From: Thiotrichales bacterium
Lineage (GTDB): Bacteria > Pseudomonadota > Gammaproteobacteria > Beggiatoales > Beggiatoaceae
DNA length: 36,543 bases
Direction of reading: 5' to 3'
Assembly: GCA_016744475.1 (NCBI GenBank)
Contig: JADGEH010000042.1
Coordinates: forward strand, 1-36,543
Positions 1-8,150 of the stretch are shown here, piece after piece. Each line of letters opens with the position of its first letter. Within the stretch, counting starts at the first letter, position 1. The notes beneath the pieces were generated by a model, which was not told where the DNA came from, did no database searches, and saw only the letters and a list, made by a program, of their open reading frames with translations. The position numbers and the translations under genes are program-made.

Positions 1-60
1 GTGGAAAACCTGACCAAAAGGGCGGGTTTGCAGCCGATTATCCCGTTTTCGTATAGGCTC
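1..60. repeat. Palindromic MITE-like element, copy A (cut by window edge)
   Basis: Right-hand part of a small inverted-repeat element. It ends in TTCGTATAGGCTC followed by TAA, and read on the minus strand it continues into a shared core containing ATAATCGGCTGCAAA. The same end and core occur at 8151-8237 and 35874-36032. The left end lies outside the window. No coding capacity is seen. Positions 64-246, to its right, hold nothing that I recognise. Confidence 0.75.
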
Positions 61-246
61 TAAAGTGAGGCAAAGGCTTCTTTTTCGTGCTAAAAAAATG
101 CCAATGGCATGTTTCTACATATAGCAAAATGATCTCAGTGATACGATTCAAGCCATCCGCTTTAAAAGGCAACGCAAAAGGCGCTAGAGGCGCAAAGAAC
201 GCCAGCGTTTTCAAACGATGTTTAACTCATGTTTCCATGCGCCGCA

Positions 247-485
247 TCACTGCCATTCAGTGAAGCCCCAAAGGGGCGTAATATTTATAGCCTAGGGCAA
301 CGCCCTAGGTTAAACGGATAGAAGAGGCTCAGCCCTGAAAGGGCGACATAAAATGCCATGCCGCCTTTTATTGCGCCCTTTCAGGGCTGGGTGGGTATCA
401 TCGACCACACCCAGGGCGTTGCCCTGGGCTATATAGAGGCCGCCCCGTTGGGGCTAAAAACTCTTCACTTAAATGTCAGTGACCC
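247..485. repeat. Large nested palindromic repeat with six hairpins
   Basis: About 240 bp that read as one long imperfect palindrome made of smaller hairpins in mirror order. They are GCCCCAAAGGGGC (265-277), CCTAGGGCAACGCCCTAGG (about 291-309), AGCCCTGAAAGGGC (331-344), GCCCTTTCAGGGCT (375-388), CCCAGGGCGTTGCCCTGGG (410-428) and GCCCCGTTGGGGC (442-454). Outer arms near 247-264 and 466-485 are also inverted copies of each other. A second copy, interrupted by an IS, lies at 32793-33890. Such elements often give rise to spurious ORF calls. It could be a non-autonomous mobile element or a transcribed structured RNA, and the sequence does not decide. Confidence 0.75.
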
Positions 486-501
486 TACTGGATGGCATCA
501 C

Positions 502-606
502 TATAGGGGCAATACATCAGTGATACGACAGACCTAGCAGGTTTCAAAAACGAGTCTGGTCTTAATCACTATGCTCCAGTACCACTGAAATATTATCCTT
601 ATATAA
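502..606. repeat. 105-bp palindromic repeat, copy 1 of 4
   Basis: Begins TATAGGGGCAATACATCAG and ends ACTGAAATATTATCCTTATATA. The inner part has CGACAGACCTAGCAGG and the mirrored TCTGGTCTTAATCAC, although the central stem is damaged in this copy. Homologous copies are at 4635-4742, 32528-32622 and 34939-35043. The ends lie on TA-rich sequence, as for elements that target TA. Confidence 0.75.
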
Positions 607-681
607 AGCACGCTACTTAAATTCTTGACTAAGCTACATTCACAACCCTCATCTCTCCACTATTTTTAACGGATTCACCTT

Positions 682-1509
682 ATGAGCTTTTCTCATTCTT
701 CATCAACACCAGAACCCCAAGTGATGGGTATTCTCAACCTCACGCCCGACTCATTCTCCGATGGCGGATGCTTTGTACGACCCGAAGCAGCGTTGGCACA
801 GGCGCAGCGAATGGTCGAAGAGGGCGCGACTTACATTGATATAGGCGGCGAATCCACTCGCCCTGGTGCGGCAGCGGTCAGCGTGGAAGAAGAATTACAG
901 CGCGTCATCCCCGTGCTGCAAGCCGTGCGCGAGTCCTTACCCTCGGTGAAAATTTCAGTGGATACCAGCAAGCCCGAAGTCATGCGAGCCGCTATTACCG
1001 CAGGTGCCAGCATGATTAATGATGTTAAAGCGCTGCGTGAACCCGGTGCGTTGCAAGCGGTGGCAGACAGTTCAGTGGATATTTGTTTAATGCACATGCA
1101 GGGCGAACCACGCACCATGCAGCAGCATCCGGTGTATCAAGATGTGGTCGCAGAAGTCAAAACCTTTCTGGCAGAACGTATCCAAGCGTGCGAGCAAGCG
1201 GGTATTCATAAACAGCGTCTTTATCTTGATCCCGGTTTTGGGTTTGGTAAAACTCTGTCGCACAACCTATTGTTAATGAAGCATTTAAAGGCTTTGCATA
1301 TTTTGGATTGCCCGCTATTGATCGGCGTATCACGTAAATCAATGATCGGTGCGGTGCTAGACAAACCCGTTGATCAACGCTTGTATGGAGGCTTGGCCTT
1401 AGCCGTGTTGGCGGTGCAACAAGGAGCTGCGATCATCCGCACCCACGATGTCGCCCCTACCTACGATGTTTTGAAAATGATGCAGGCGGTTGAGCAGGTA
1501 GCTGTCTGA
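682..1509 (+). CDS. folP: Dihydropteroate synthase
   Basis: Joins p-aminobenzoate to 6-hydroxymethyl-dihydropterin diphosphate to give dihydropteroate in folate synthesis, in the cytoplasm. Both family signatures are present: MGILNLTPDSFSDGG at about residues 15-29 (pterin binding loop), and YIDIGGESTRPG at about residues 51-62. SVDTSKP near residue 92 and GVSRKS near residue 218 are also conserved. At 275 residues it is of normal length (E. coli FolP is about 280). The usual gammaproteobacterial neighbours ftsH and glmM are absent, so the gene is not in its common context. No strong ribosome-binding site precedes the ATG. It converges on the TonB receptor gene with only 16 bases between the stops, and no terminator hairpin is visible there. 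Confidence 0.97.
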   Translation: MSFSHSSSTPEPQVMGILNLTPDSFSDGGCFVRPEAALAQAQRMVEEGATYIDIGGESTRPGAAAVSVEEELQRVIPVLQAVRESLPSVKISVDTSKPEVMRAAITAGASMINDVKALREPGALQAVADSSVDICLMHMQGEPRTMQQHPVYQDVVAEVKTFLAERIQACEQAGIHKQRLYLDPGFGFGKTLSHNLLLMKHLKALHILDCPLLIGVSRKSMIGAVLDKPVDQRLYGGLALAVLAVQQGAAIIRTHDVAPTYDVLKMMQAVEQVAV

Positions 1510-1525
1510 GATAAAAAACAACACA

Positions 1526-3667
1526 TTAGAAGCGCTGCTCAAAACTCAGCCAATATTGCCGTCCCAAAGTTGGTATATCGATACCGCCAAAACCAGGATT
1601 CACATAAGCCACATCCCACAAATCACGCACCTGCAAACGCAGCGTGGCGGGGGTGCGGGTGCTCATAGAAAAGGCTTGAGTGGAAAGCGTTAAAGTGCTG
1701 TCGAGATAATCTTGCAAACTATAAAAACGTTGTGCCAACACGACATTTTGCGTAGACGCTGGACGTTGCCCCACATAACGATTGTTCAAACTCAGTGTGA
1801 TCTGCGGCTGAGTCCAGCGATAACTCACTCCAAAATTACTATTAAAACGTGGAAATAAGCTACCTTTCTCACGCTCCTGTAAGACAAACAGATTTTGCGG
1901 ATCATCTTCTACACGGGTGCTTTGCCAACTGGCATTTAAGTACGTATGCCAGTGGTCTTGCTGATAACGCAGTTCTAATTCCGCCCCGTAAGTGGTGCTG
2001 TCTGCGCTGTTGCGGGCGAAGAAATTACTAATCGTGCTGTCATAAATCACTAAATCCGCCACGTCCGTTAAAAACACCGTGCTGGTGACATGCAAGGCTT
2101 GATTGATCGGCACAAACAAGCTGATTTCTGCGGTTTGTGCTTGTTGTGCCGCCAATTCAGGATTGCCCACAATATCACCGCCTTGCACGGCTTCGCGGAA
2201 CAACAACTCGGCTGAAGGGGACTGATAAGCACTACCCAGCAAAAACTTCAGCACCGCCTCGCCCGGCAATTCCGCCACCAAGCCCAGCCGGAAAGAACTT
2301 TGCCCGCCCATGTTGGAATTATCGTCATAACGATACCCCATCAAACTGCGCCATTGACTGCCCAATAGTTCTTTCTGGAACCGATGCTGCCATTGTAAGT
2401 ACAGGCCCCAGTTAGAAAAATCTTTAGAGCGTGGCGCATTCAAACGAGTCTCTTGACCACTGCTTTTATCCACTCGAATAAAACTCTCTAAATCCTGCGC
2501 GTCCGTGGTGTAATCCAAACCAAACAACACGGTATCTTGCTCAGAAGGATTCCAGATCAGTTCCGTGCCGACATCAATGCTCTGATACCTCATATCACGT
2601 TTCAAATAATGCGTGCTGGCTCCCACTTCCAAACGATCATCTTGCGCAGGTTCGCCTTGGGCATAGGCTACAAAGCTACGAGTTTCAAGTGCATCCGACC
2701 AATTTTGCTCCCAATCCAAACGTACAAAGCCCAGATTCAACGCTTCGCGGCTTACCCCTGTTTCGCGCAACGGACTCAAATCAGCAAAAGCATGATCGGC
2801 TTCCAAATGCTGATAATGCCCCGTCAGACTCAAGCGCGTGGACGCATCAGGATGCCAATGAGCACGCGCATACAGACTTTTAGGCTGACTATTATCTGCT
2901 GTCGTGCTCAACTGCCGACCGCCACGCCCCTCTTCAAACAAGGCATACAAAGGCGAACGCTGAGGTAAAGTCAGTCCTGCGCGATCCTGGTATCCCGTGC
3001 TCAAGCCCCAGCTATAACTGATATGCTCCCTATCCCCGCCGCCTGTAGCCGACACCTCATAAGCATTGCCCGCCGACTCCGCTTGACCCACAGCGGCACG
3101 GAATTGATAGCCCTGCTCATCAAAATAAGCCCCTTCACGAGTAATGATATTCACCACACCTACAAAAGCATTCGCCCCATACAAAGCCGACACAGGCCCA
3201 CGAATTACCTCAATACGCTCGATTAAATCCATCGCAATGAGTTCCGTGCCAATAAAACTCTGGCCCGTACTACGAAACTGAATAGGCTGCCCATTCAGCA
3301 TAAACTTAATAATGCGGCTTCCCGCACGCAGCCCCGCATTAATCCCGCGCACACCAAAATTATGCTGTAATAAATCATCCGTTTCGACAAAACCCGCCAC
3401 ATGATTTAACGCCTCAGCCACACTGGTATAGCCAAAACGCGCAATGTCCTCAGCCGTAATAAGGCTCAAAGTCGCCGGTGCCAAGCTGGTTTTTTCCAAA
3501 GTTTTGGTGACGGTTTCCACCTCCATGTTGCTTAACTCATCCAAACTTAATAACAATAATTTTGATAAATCTTGAGATAATTCTTCAGCGCTTTGATGAT
3601 CGTGTGCAGTGATCGACAGGCTGAAGAGCAACAAAAAGGTCGCTACAATAAGGCTTGGTATTTTCAT
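1526..3667 (-). CDS. TonB-dependent outer-membrane receptor
   Basis: Outer-membrane beta-barrel receptor for energy-dependent uptake of an unknown substrate. A signal peptide covers about residues 1-21 (hydrophobic stretch ending SITAHD). The plug domain follows at about 45-175: ATLSLITAEDIARFG, then AEALNHVAGF, RGINAG and the plug end ERIEVIRGPVSALYGANAFVGVV. The rest is aromatic-rich barrel, and the protein ends in the outer-membrane terminal signature with final Phe (LSFEQRF). At 713 residues the length is normal. The N-terminal form (SLDELSNMEVETVTK) is of the broad family without an assigned ligand, so I do not name a substrate. It diverges from panC with 14 bases between the start codons, so its promoter must lie within panC. 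The ribosome-binding site (GGA, about 9 bases upstream) is weak. Confidence 0.93.
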   Translation of the reverse strand: MKIPSLIVATFLLLFSLSITAHDHQSAEELSQDLSKLLLLSLDELSNMEVETVTKTLEKTSLAPATLSLITAEDIARFGYTSVAEALNHVAGFVETDDLLQHNFGVRGINAGLRAGSRIIKFMLNGQPIQFRSTGQSFIGTELIAMDLIERIEVIRGPVSALYGANAFVGVVNIITREGAYFDEQGYQFRAAVGQAESAGNAYEVSATGGGDREHISYSWGLSTGYQDRAGLTLPQRSPLYALFEEGRGGRQLSTTADNSQPKSLYARAHWHPDASTRLSLTGHYQHLEADHAFADLSPLRETGVSREALNLGFVRLDWEQNWSDALETRSFVAYAQGEPAQDDRLEVGASTHYLKRDMRYQSIDVGTELIWNPSEQDTVLFGLDYTTDAQDLESFIRVDKSSGQETRLNAPRSKDFSNWGLYLQWQHRFQKELLGSQWRSLMGYRYDDNSNMGGQSSFRLGLVAELPGEAVLKFLLGSAYQSPSAELLFREAVQGGDIVGNPELAAQQAQTAEISLFVPINQALHVTSTVFLTDVADLVIYDSTISNFFARNSADSTTYGAELELRYQQDHWHTYLNASWQSTRVEDDPQNLFVLQEREKGSLFPRFNSNFGVSYRWTQPQITLSLNNRYVGQRPASTQNVVLAQRFYSLQDYLDSTLTLSTQAFSMSTRTPATLRLQVRDLWDVAYVNPGFGGIDIPTLGRQYWLSFEQRF

Positions 3668-3681
3668 AAGGATTCAGTCCA

Positions 3682-4557
3682 ATGCAAATTAAATCATCAA
3701 TTGATGAATTACGCGCTAGCCTTGCCCCGCTGCGCGGACAACGCATCGCTTTAGTCCCCACCATGGGGAACCTACACGCAGGGCATATTAGTTTAGTGGA
3801 ATATGCACATCAACAGGCTGATATGGTGATGGTCAGTATTTTTGTTAATCCCCTGCAATTTGGTCCTAACGAAGATTTTGATCATTATCCACGCACCTTA
3901 GAAGCTGATGCAGCCTTGTTAGAACCCGCTGGCACGGATTACGTATTTGCTCCACAGGTCAAGGATTTATACCCCAACGGGCGGGATCATACCACTGTCG
4001 TACAAGTCCCCGAATTAAACGCCCTCTTATGTGGTACCGCCCGTCCAGGACATTTTGATGGTGTCAGCAGCGTCGTCGCACGCCTATTCAACGCCGTCCA
4101 GCCCGATGTCGCTATTTTTGGCAAAAAAGACTACCAGCAATTATTGGTGCTCAAACGCATGACCGAAGAACTTTTAATGCCCATCGACATCATCGGCCTC
4201 TCCACCTTCCGCGAAAAAGACGGCTTAGCCATGAGTTCACGCAACGCCTACATGACCGCAAAAGAGCGCCAACAAGCCCCGCACATTTATCAAACATTAC
4301 AAAGTATGACGCAAGCCATCAGAGCCGGAAGACAGGATTTCACCGTCTTAGAACAAGAACACGCCGCACGCTTAAGCCAACTGGGCTTTAAACCCGATTA
4401 TGTCGCAGTGCGTCGCAAAGCCGATTTACAACCCGCCCAAAGCGGCGATCAACCCGAAGTATTAGTCGTCCTCATCGCCGCCCATCTAGGCAAAGCCCGG
4501 TTGATTGATAATTTGGAAGTGGTGGAAGATTTACTTGAAGCAAATGATGAGAGGTAA
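3682..4557 (+). CDS. panC: Pantothenate synthetase (pantoate--beta-alanine ligase)
   Basis: Condenses pantoate and beta-alanine with ATP to form pantothenate, the coenzyme A precursor, in the cytoplasm. Visible family motifs are PTMGNLHAGH (residues 26-35, with the HxGH nucleotide-binding motif as HAGH), FVNPLQFGPNEDF, FGKKDYQQL (pantoate/ATP site) and the KMSKS-like stretch LAMSSRN. Length 291 residues matches the family (about 280-290). An AAGGA site lies 9 bases before the ATG. panB and panD, often linked, are not in the window. The gene is followed by a strong rho-independent terminator, so it ends its own transcript. Confidence 0.97.
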   Translation: MQIKSSIDELRASLAPLRGQRIALVPTMGNLHAGHISLVEYAHQQADMVMVSIFVNPLQFGPNEDFDHYPRTLEADAALLEPAGTDYVFAPQVKDLYPNGRDHTTVVQVPELNALLCGTARPGHFDGVSSVVARLFNAVQPDVAIFGKKDYQQLLVLKRMTEELLMPIDIIGLSTFREKDGLAMSSRNAYMTAKERQQAPHIYQTLQSMTQAIRAGRQDFTVLEQEHAARLSQLGFKPDYVAVRRKADLQPAQSGDQPEVLVVLIAAHLGKARLIDNLEVVEDLLEANDER

Positions 4558-4581
4558 ATGAAAATATCAAGTGTTTAAATC

Positions 4582-4622
4582 AAAAAAAGCTTCCTGCTTT
4601 TAAAAGCAGGAAGCTTTTTTTG
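4582..4622 (+). terminator. Rho-independent terminator after panC
   Basis: A perfect AAGCTTCCTGCTTT / AAAGCAGGAAGCTT inverted repeat with almost no loop, preceded by a run of A and followed by seven T. The A-run on the other side allows it to act in both directions, so it could also stop leftward transcription, although no gene ends there. Confidence 0.9.
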
Positions 4623-4634
4623 TGTACAAGACCA

Positions 4635-4742
4635 ATATATAGGAAGCATAAGTCAGTTGTACGACAGACTTGACAGGTTTCCAAAACCTGTCAAGTCTTA
4701 ATCACGATGCTCCAGCACAACTGAAATATCATCCCTATATAT
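4635..4742. repeat. 105-bp palindromic repeat, copy 2 of 4
   Basis: The best-preserved copy. It opens ATATATAGGAAGCATAAGTCAG and closes CTGAAATATCATCCCTATATAT. CAGTTGTACGACAGACTTGACAGG near the left is mirrored by CCTGTCAAGTCT and CACAACTG to the right, so the whole unit can fold as one hairpin. It sits between the panC terminator and the stop codon of the LamG gene. Confidence 0.85.
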
Positions 4743-4752
4743 GGCTTGCGCG

Positions 4753-5829
4753 TTAACGCAAGGCATCCACGCTGACCACGCCTCTTCCACTGTTCGTTGC
4801 AGAACCCATCACCGCAGAATACACACCTTGAGGTAACTGTACATAAATACCTGCATCCGTATCTTTTTGTGGCTGCAAATGCGGACTCAATGCCTGCATT
4901 TCTGCATACTTGCTGCTGTCAATCCAATTATCGTTAGTTTCCATAATGACAGGTATGCTGGGATCAGTAATTTTCACCAAGGTGAGCTTAGTATCCGTTC
5001 CGTCCAAACCCACTCCGCGGATAATCAGTGGAATATTGTCATTGCCTTGCACCACAAAGGAAGCAAACACATCATCTTCTCCGCCTAAAACCTGTGCACG
5101 GGTGCTGATATTGACGAGTTTACTTAATTTATAATCATCTGATGGCGTTGGGGCAGGTGGGGTACCTGAATATAATTCATAGGCATCATTTTCATTCAGA
5201 GAACGATTGTAGATACGAACATCATCAATATACCCTACGAAATCAGGCTTGCTGCCTGATGTATGTTTACCAAATCTAAAATGATCCCCAGAAAAGCTAA
5301 AAGGCTCAGACAATGTTGTTTGATAAAATTTGAGTCCATCAACATAAACAACCAGTGATTTATTGTCATAACTAACGGCAATGTGATGCCACCTGTTATC
5401 TCTTAAATCCACAACAAATTCTCCTCCTGAAACAGAATTTATTTTGTTGTCTCGATAAGAGCGGTAATAATTTAAGCTAAAATTATATGAGCCAATACTA
5501 ATTACGACGGGGAGTGCCCCTGTATTATTGTAATAATCACGTAAATTGTTTTTAAACCATAAAGAATAACTCATGCTGTTTAAAAACTGAGTTCCATCAA
5601 CATTTGTTTCAATAAATCCGAAATTAAGATAATAGGCGCTACTTTCCTGCCCATTGCGATCTGAGGTTAATGATGCACTGAATGGAGATGCACGGTAATT
5701 ATTTCCACTCTCATCATTCGCATTCCCATTAAACGGAAAATACGCCACCAAGCCGTCGTTAATAGCCGCCCATGTTGGACTGCTGAAACACAGCAACACT
5801 ATACTCATTATTACTTTGCGCATACGCAT
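4753..5829 (-). CDS. Secreted LamG-domain (concanavalin A-like) protein
   Basis: Predicted exported protein of 358 residues. Signal peptide at residues 1-21 (RKVIMSIVLLCFSSPTWA). A LamG-type jelly-roll domain covers about 25-220: it starts DGLVAYFPFNGNANDESG and contains SYSLWFKNN, RWHHIAVSYD and FVGYIDDVRIYNRSL, which are the standard strands of this fold. After a short proline linker comes a C-terminal domain (about 235-358: LVNISTRAQVLGGEDDVFASF, LIIRGVG, TNDNWID, LPQGVYSAVM). It resembles a C-terminal beta domain seen on many exported proteins but has no function I can name. The ribosome-binding site AGGAG lies 8 bases before the ATG. No catalytic domain is present, so binding to a carbohydrate or surface is the likely role. 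Confidence 0.85.
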   Translation of the reverse strand: MRMRKVIMSIVLLCFSSPTWAAINDGLVAYFPFNGNANDESGNNYRASPFSASLTSDRNGQESSAYYLNFGFIETNVDGTQFLNSMSYSLWFKNNLRDYYNNTGALPVVISIGSYNFSLNYYRSYRDNKINSVSGGEFVVDLRDNRWHHIAVSYDNKSLVVYVDGLKFYQTTLSEPFSFSGDHFRFGKHTSGSKPDFVGYIDDVRIYNRSLNENDAYELYSGTPPAPTPSDDYKLSKLVNISTRAQVLGGEDDVFASFVVQGNDNIPLIIRGVGLDGTDTKLTLVKITDPSIPVIMETNDNWIDSSKYAEMQALSPHLQPQKDTDAGIYVQLPQGVYSAVMGSATNSGRGVVSVDALR

Positions 5830-6204
5830 TTATGATTTCTCCTGTTAGAAAAATAGAAGCTAAGGGTTCGGAAATGTTGAACGCCCGTTCAACACAATTG
5901 GCTTGTGTCCAACAGAAGTTAGACCTGCCTATTAACCATTTCGGGATAAAAAATGCCTCCCCAAAAAACACACTTGCCAAAAACCACAAAATTAACAGCA
6001 AAATATTAACTGGCGAGGTGTTGTCTTCACACACCAACGTTGCGAGACAGGGAGAGGTCAAAATGCCCTGTTGCTGACCACTGCTTCCAAAATCAAAAAT
6101 AAGTCGGTACGCATCACTAGCTCAGCATCCAAACAACGCCGTACTGGTTTGCTTTTTCAAGGCTTTCAATTTAGGATGCCCAGCTCTTTTTTGGGATGCC
6201 TTTT
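5830..6204. other. Gene-free stretch between divergent genes
   Basis: About 375 bases between the divergent LamG and HAD phosphatase genes. Both promoters should lie here, but I see no convincing -35/-10 pair. Short ORFs on both strands show no family features and no ribosome-binding site. No repeat of the families found elsewhere in the window is present. Confidence 0.6.
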
Positions 6205-6852
6205 ATGCGTAAACACTACTCTTTATTGGTCTTTGACTGGGATGGAACCTTGATGGATTCCGCCCCGCGTATCGTGAATAGCTTTCATACTGCCATCAAT
6301 GAATTACAACTCCCCTCGCGTACTGATCAAGCCATTTCCCATGTGATTGGCTTGGGACTCACTGAAGCCATTTTGGTGTTGTACCCCGATGAACCTCTAA
6401 AACGTCGCAATGCCTTGATGGAGGCTTATCGGCATCACTTTCTTAATATCAGCACTTTATCCACGCCTTTGTTTGATGGGGTGGAGGAGACGTTGCACAC
6501 GCTACAGGCGCAAGGTTATCAATTGGCTGTGGCGACAGGGAAAAGCCGTCGGGGTTTAGATCGCTCTTTGCAGCAAAGCGGTTTAGGTGAGTTATTTTTA
6601 TTGACGCGCACCGCAGAGGAAACTCGCTCTAAACCTGATCCTTTGATGTTGCAGGAGATTATGCAGCAGTTACAGCACGCGCCCGCTGACACTTTGATGA
6701 TTGGCGATAGTGAGTATGATTTAGGGATGGCGGTGAATGCTGGGGTGGATTCAATCGCTGTCAGCTATGGTGTGCATGATTGTAAACGCTTGTTACAACA
6801 CCACCCTATCACTTGTATTCATCATTTCAACGAATTATTGGAGCATGTCTAA
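6205..6852 (+). CDS. HAD-superfamily phosphatase, phosphoglycolate phosphatase-like
   Basis: A 215-residue HAD hydrolase with all four motifs: FDWDGTLMDS (nucleophile Asp11, acid Asp13), ATGKSRRGL (motif II Thr), RSKPDPL (motif III Lys) and MIGDSEYDLGMAVNAG (motif IV). The cap lies between motifs I and II, as in the Gph group. I chose the ATG at 6205 over the one at 6196 because GGGA lies 8 bases before it and residues 1-20 then match the family start. The stop codon overlaps the ATG of the S49 peptidase by one base. This HAD-S49 pair is a conserved gammaproteobacterial arrangement, usually behind rluC, which is absent here. The true substrate is uncertain. Phosphoglycolate or another small phosphate ester would fit. 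Confidence 0.85.
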   Translation: MRKHYSLLVFDWDGTLMDSAPRIVNSFHTAINELQLPSRTDQAISHVIGLGLTEAILVLYPDEPLKRRNALMEAYRHHFLNISTLSTPLFDGVEETLHTLQAQGYQLAVATGKSRRGLDRSLQQSGLGELFLLTRTAEETRSKPDPLMLQEIMQQLQHAPADTLMIGDSEYDLGMAVNAGVDSIAVSYGVHDCKRLLQHHPITCIHHFNELLEHV

Positions 6853-7811
6853 TGAGTGTTTTTGACCGCAACTCAGATAAAAACCCGAATTGGGAACGCG
6901 AAACCCTGGAAAAATTGGCCTTTGCCAGTCTTAAGGAACAACGTGCGGCTAGGCGCTGGGGTATATTTTTCAAAGCCTTGATTTTTGTTTATTTATTCGG
7001 GGTGTTTATTTTGTTTCGCTGGGAGCTAGAAGATGATGGCGGAAGTAGCGGTGAAAAACACACGGCTGTGGTGGAAATCAATGGTGTGATTAGTAGCGAT
7101 ACGGAGGCTAATGCTGACAGCGTGATTCATGCTTTGCGCAAAGCGTTTGAAGATGAAGATACCGCTGGGGTCATCATGCGGATTAATAGTCCAGGCGGTA
7201 GCCCTGTGCAATCGGGGTATATCAATAATGAGATGCGGCGTTTACGCGAGGAATATCCTGATATTCCTTTACATGCGGTGATTACGGATATGGGCGCTTC
7301 GGGGGGATATTATATTGCGGTGGGGGCTGAGAATATTTATGCGGATAAGTCCAGTTTAGTGGGTTCTATCGGCGTGATTATGAGTGGTTTTGGCTTTGTG
7401 GATACTTTGCAAAAACTCGGCGTTGAGCGGCGTTTACTCACCGCAGGGGGGCATAAGGGTATGCTTGATCCGTTTTCGCCAGAACAGGCGGAAGAGAAAC
7501 AGCATGTGCAAAAGCTGTTAGATCAAATTCATCAGCAGTTTATTGATACGGTGAAGCTAGGACGCGGCGAACGCTTGCAGGATGATGAGAGCATTTTTTC
7601 GGGCTTAATTTGGACGGGGGAAGAAGCGATGCGTTTAGGTTTGGTGGATGATTTAGCCAGCAGCAGTTCTATCGCTAAAAATGTGATCGGCGCTGAAACT
7701 TTGGTCAATTTCACGGCTGAGAAAGATGTGGTTGAGCGTTTGTTGGAAGATTTAGGCGTGAGTGCTCGTCATCTTGTGCTGGAAGAAGTCTTCACTCCGC
7801 GTTTGCAATAG
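6852..7811 (+). CDS. Membrane-anchored S49 peptidase (SppA/SohB type)
   Basis: Serine/lysine-dyad protease of the signal-peptide-peptidase family, 319 residues, anchored in the inner membrane with its catalytic domain outside. One transmembrane helix at about 38-56. VVEINGVI and RINSPGGSPVQSG (oxyanion region) precede the nucleophile Ser150 in DMGASGGYYIA. VGSIGVIM follows, and Lys202 in AGGHKGMLDPF is the likely general base, as in the short (36K) form of SppA. The ATG at 6852 is right; an in-frame start 13 codons upstream lies inside the HAD gene. The one-base overlap with that gene suggests translational coupling. The TAG stop is shared with the first base of the inverted-repeat element at 7811-7969. 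Confidence 0.93.
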   Translation: MSVFDRNSDKNPNWERETLEKLAFASLKEQRAARRWGIFFKALIFVYLFGVFILFRWELEDDGGSSGEKHTAVVEINGVISSDTEANADSVIHALRKAFEDEDTAGVIMRINSPGGSPVQSGYINNEMRRLREEYPDIPLHAVITDMGASGGYYIAVGAENIYADKSSLVGSIGVIMSGFGFVDTLQKLGVERRLLTAGGHKGMLDPFSPEQAEEKQHVQKLLDQIHQQFIDTVKLGRGERLQDDESIFSGLIWTGEEAMRLGLVDDLASSSSIAKNVIGAETLVNFTAEKDVVERLLEDLGVSARHLVLEEVFTPRLQ

Positions 7812-7969
7812 ACGTGTTGCAAGGGGTATTCATCGACTGCAAAGGCGTGGATTTTGGCCTGTTTTTCCGCTTTTTCTCAGCAAATAGCCTGCTATTCGCC
7901 TCAAAAAATCGAAAAAACCGCCTCAAAACCACACCTTTTCGCTACGATACCTACCCCTCGCAACAAGTC
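7811..7969. repeat. 159-bp MITE-like element, second terminal-repeat type
   Basis: Imperfect 18-base terminal inverted repeats: GACGTGTTGCAAGGGGTA on the left and TACCCCTCGCAACAAGTC on the right. TA flanks each side (7809-7810 and 7970-7971). Its middle (TTTTTCCGCTTTTT, then AGCCTGCTATTCGCC and AAAACCGCCTCAAAAC) matches the middle of the element at 35874-36032, although that element has quite different ends. No coding capacity. The element begins inside the stop codon of the upstream peptidase gene. Confidence 0.8.
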
Positions 7970-8040
7970 TAATAGTTGAATTCGCAGACCTTTAGGACTA
8001 CCTTAATCGCCTGAAGTTAAACACGAGACTTGTTGCGAGG
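7956..8040. repeat. Perfect 14-bp inverted repeat around an 57-bp spacer
   Basis: CCTCGCAACAAGTC at 7956-7969 is the right end of the element at 7811-7969. Its exact inverted complement GACTTGTTGCGAGG stands at 8027-8040. The second arm may be a solo end left by another copy. The 57 bases between show nothing recognisable. Positions 8041-8150 also hold nothing that I recognise. Confidence 0.7.
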
Positions 8041-8150
8041 CTTTCTGTGTCACATGAGCTAAACGCGCATTATGTGTTGCTTCAGTTAAAAAATAGACTT
8101 TGACGAGCTATTGGGAACAGCCGATGTGCTTGTGTTCGTATCAGGGCTTA

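Noticed and set aside
2137..2968. Plus-strand ORFs of 92 and 143 codons inside the TonB receptor gene.
   Set aside because: They are antisense shadows of a gene with clear plug and barrel features.
5759..6077. Short ORFs on both strands in front of the LamG and HAD genes.
   Set aside because: No ribosome-binding site, no family features, and overlap with the LamG start in another frame.
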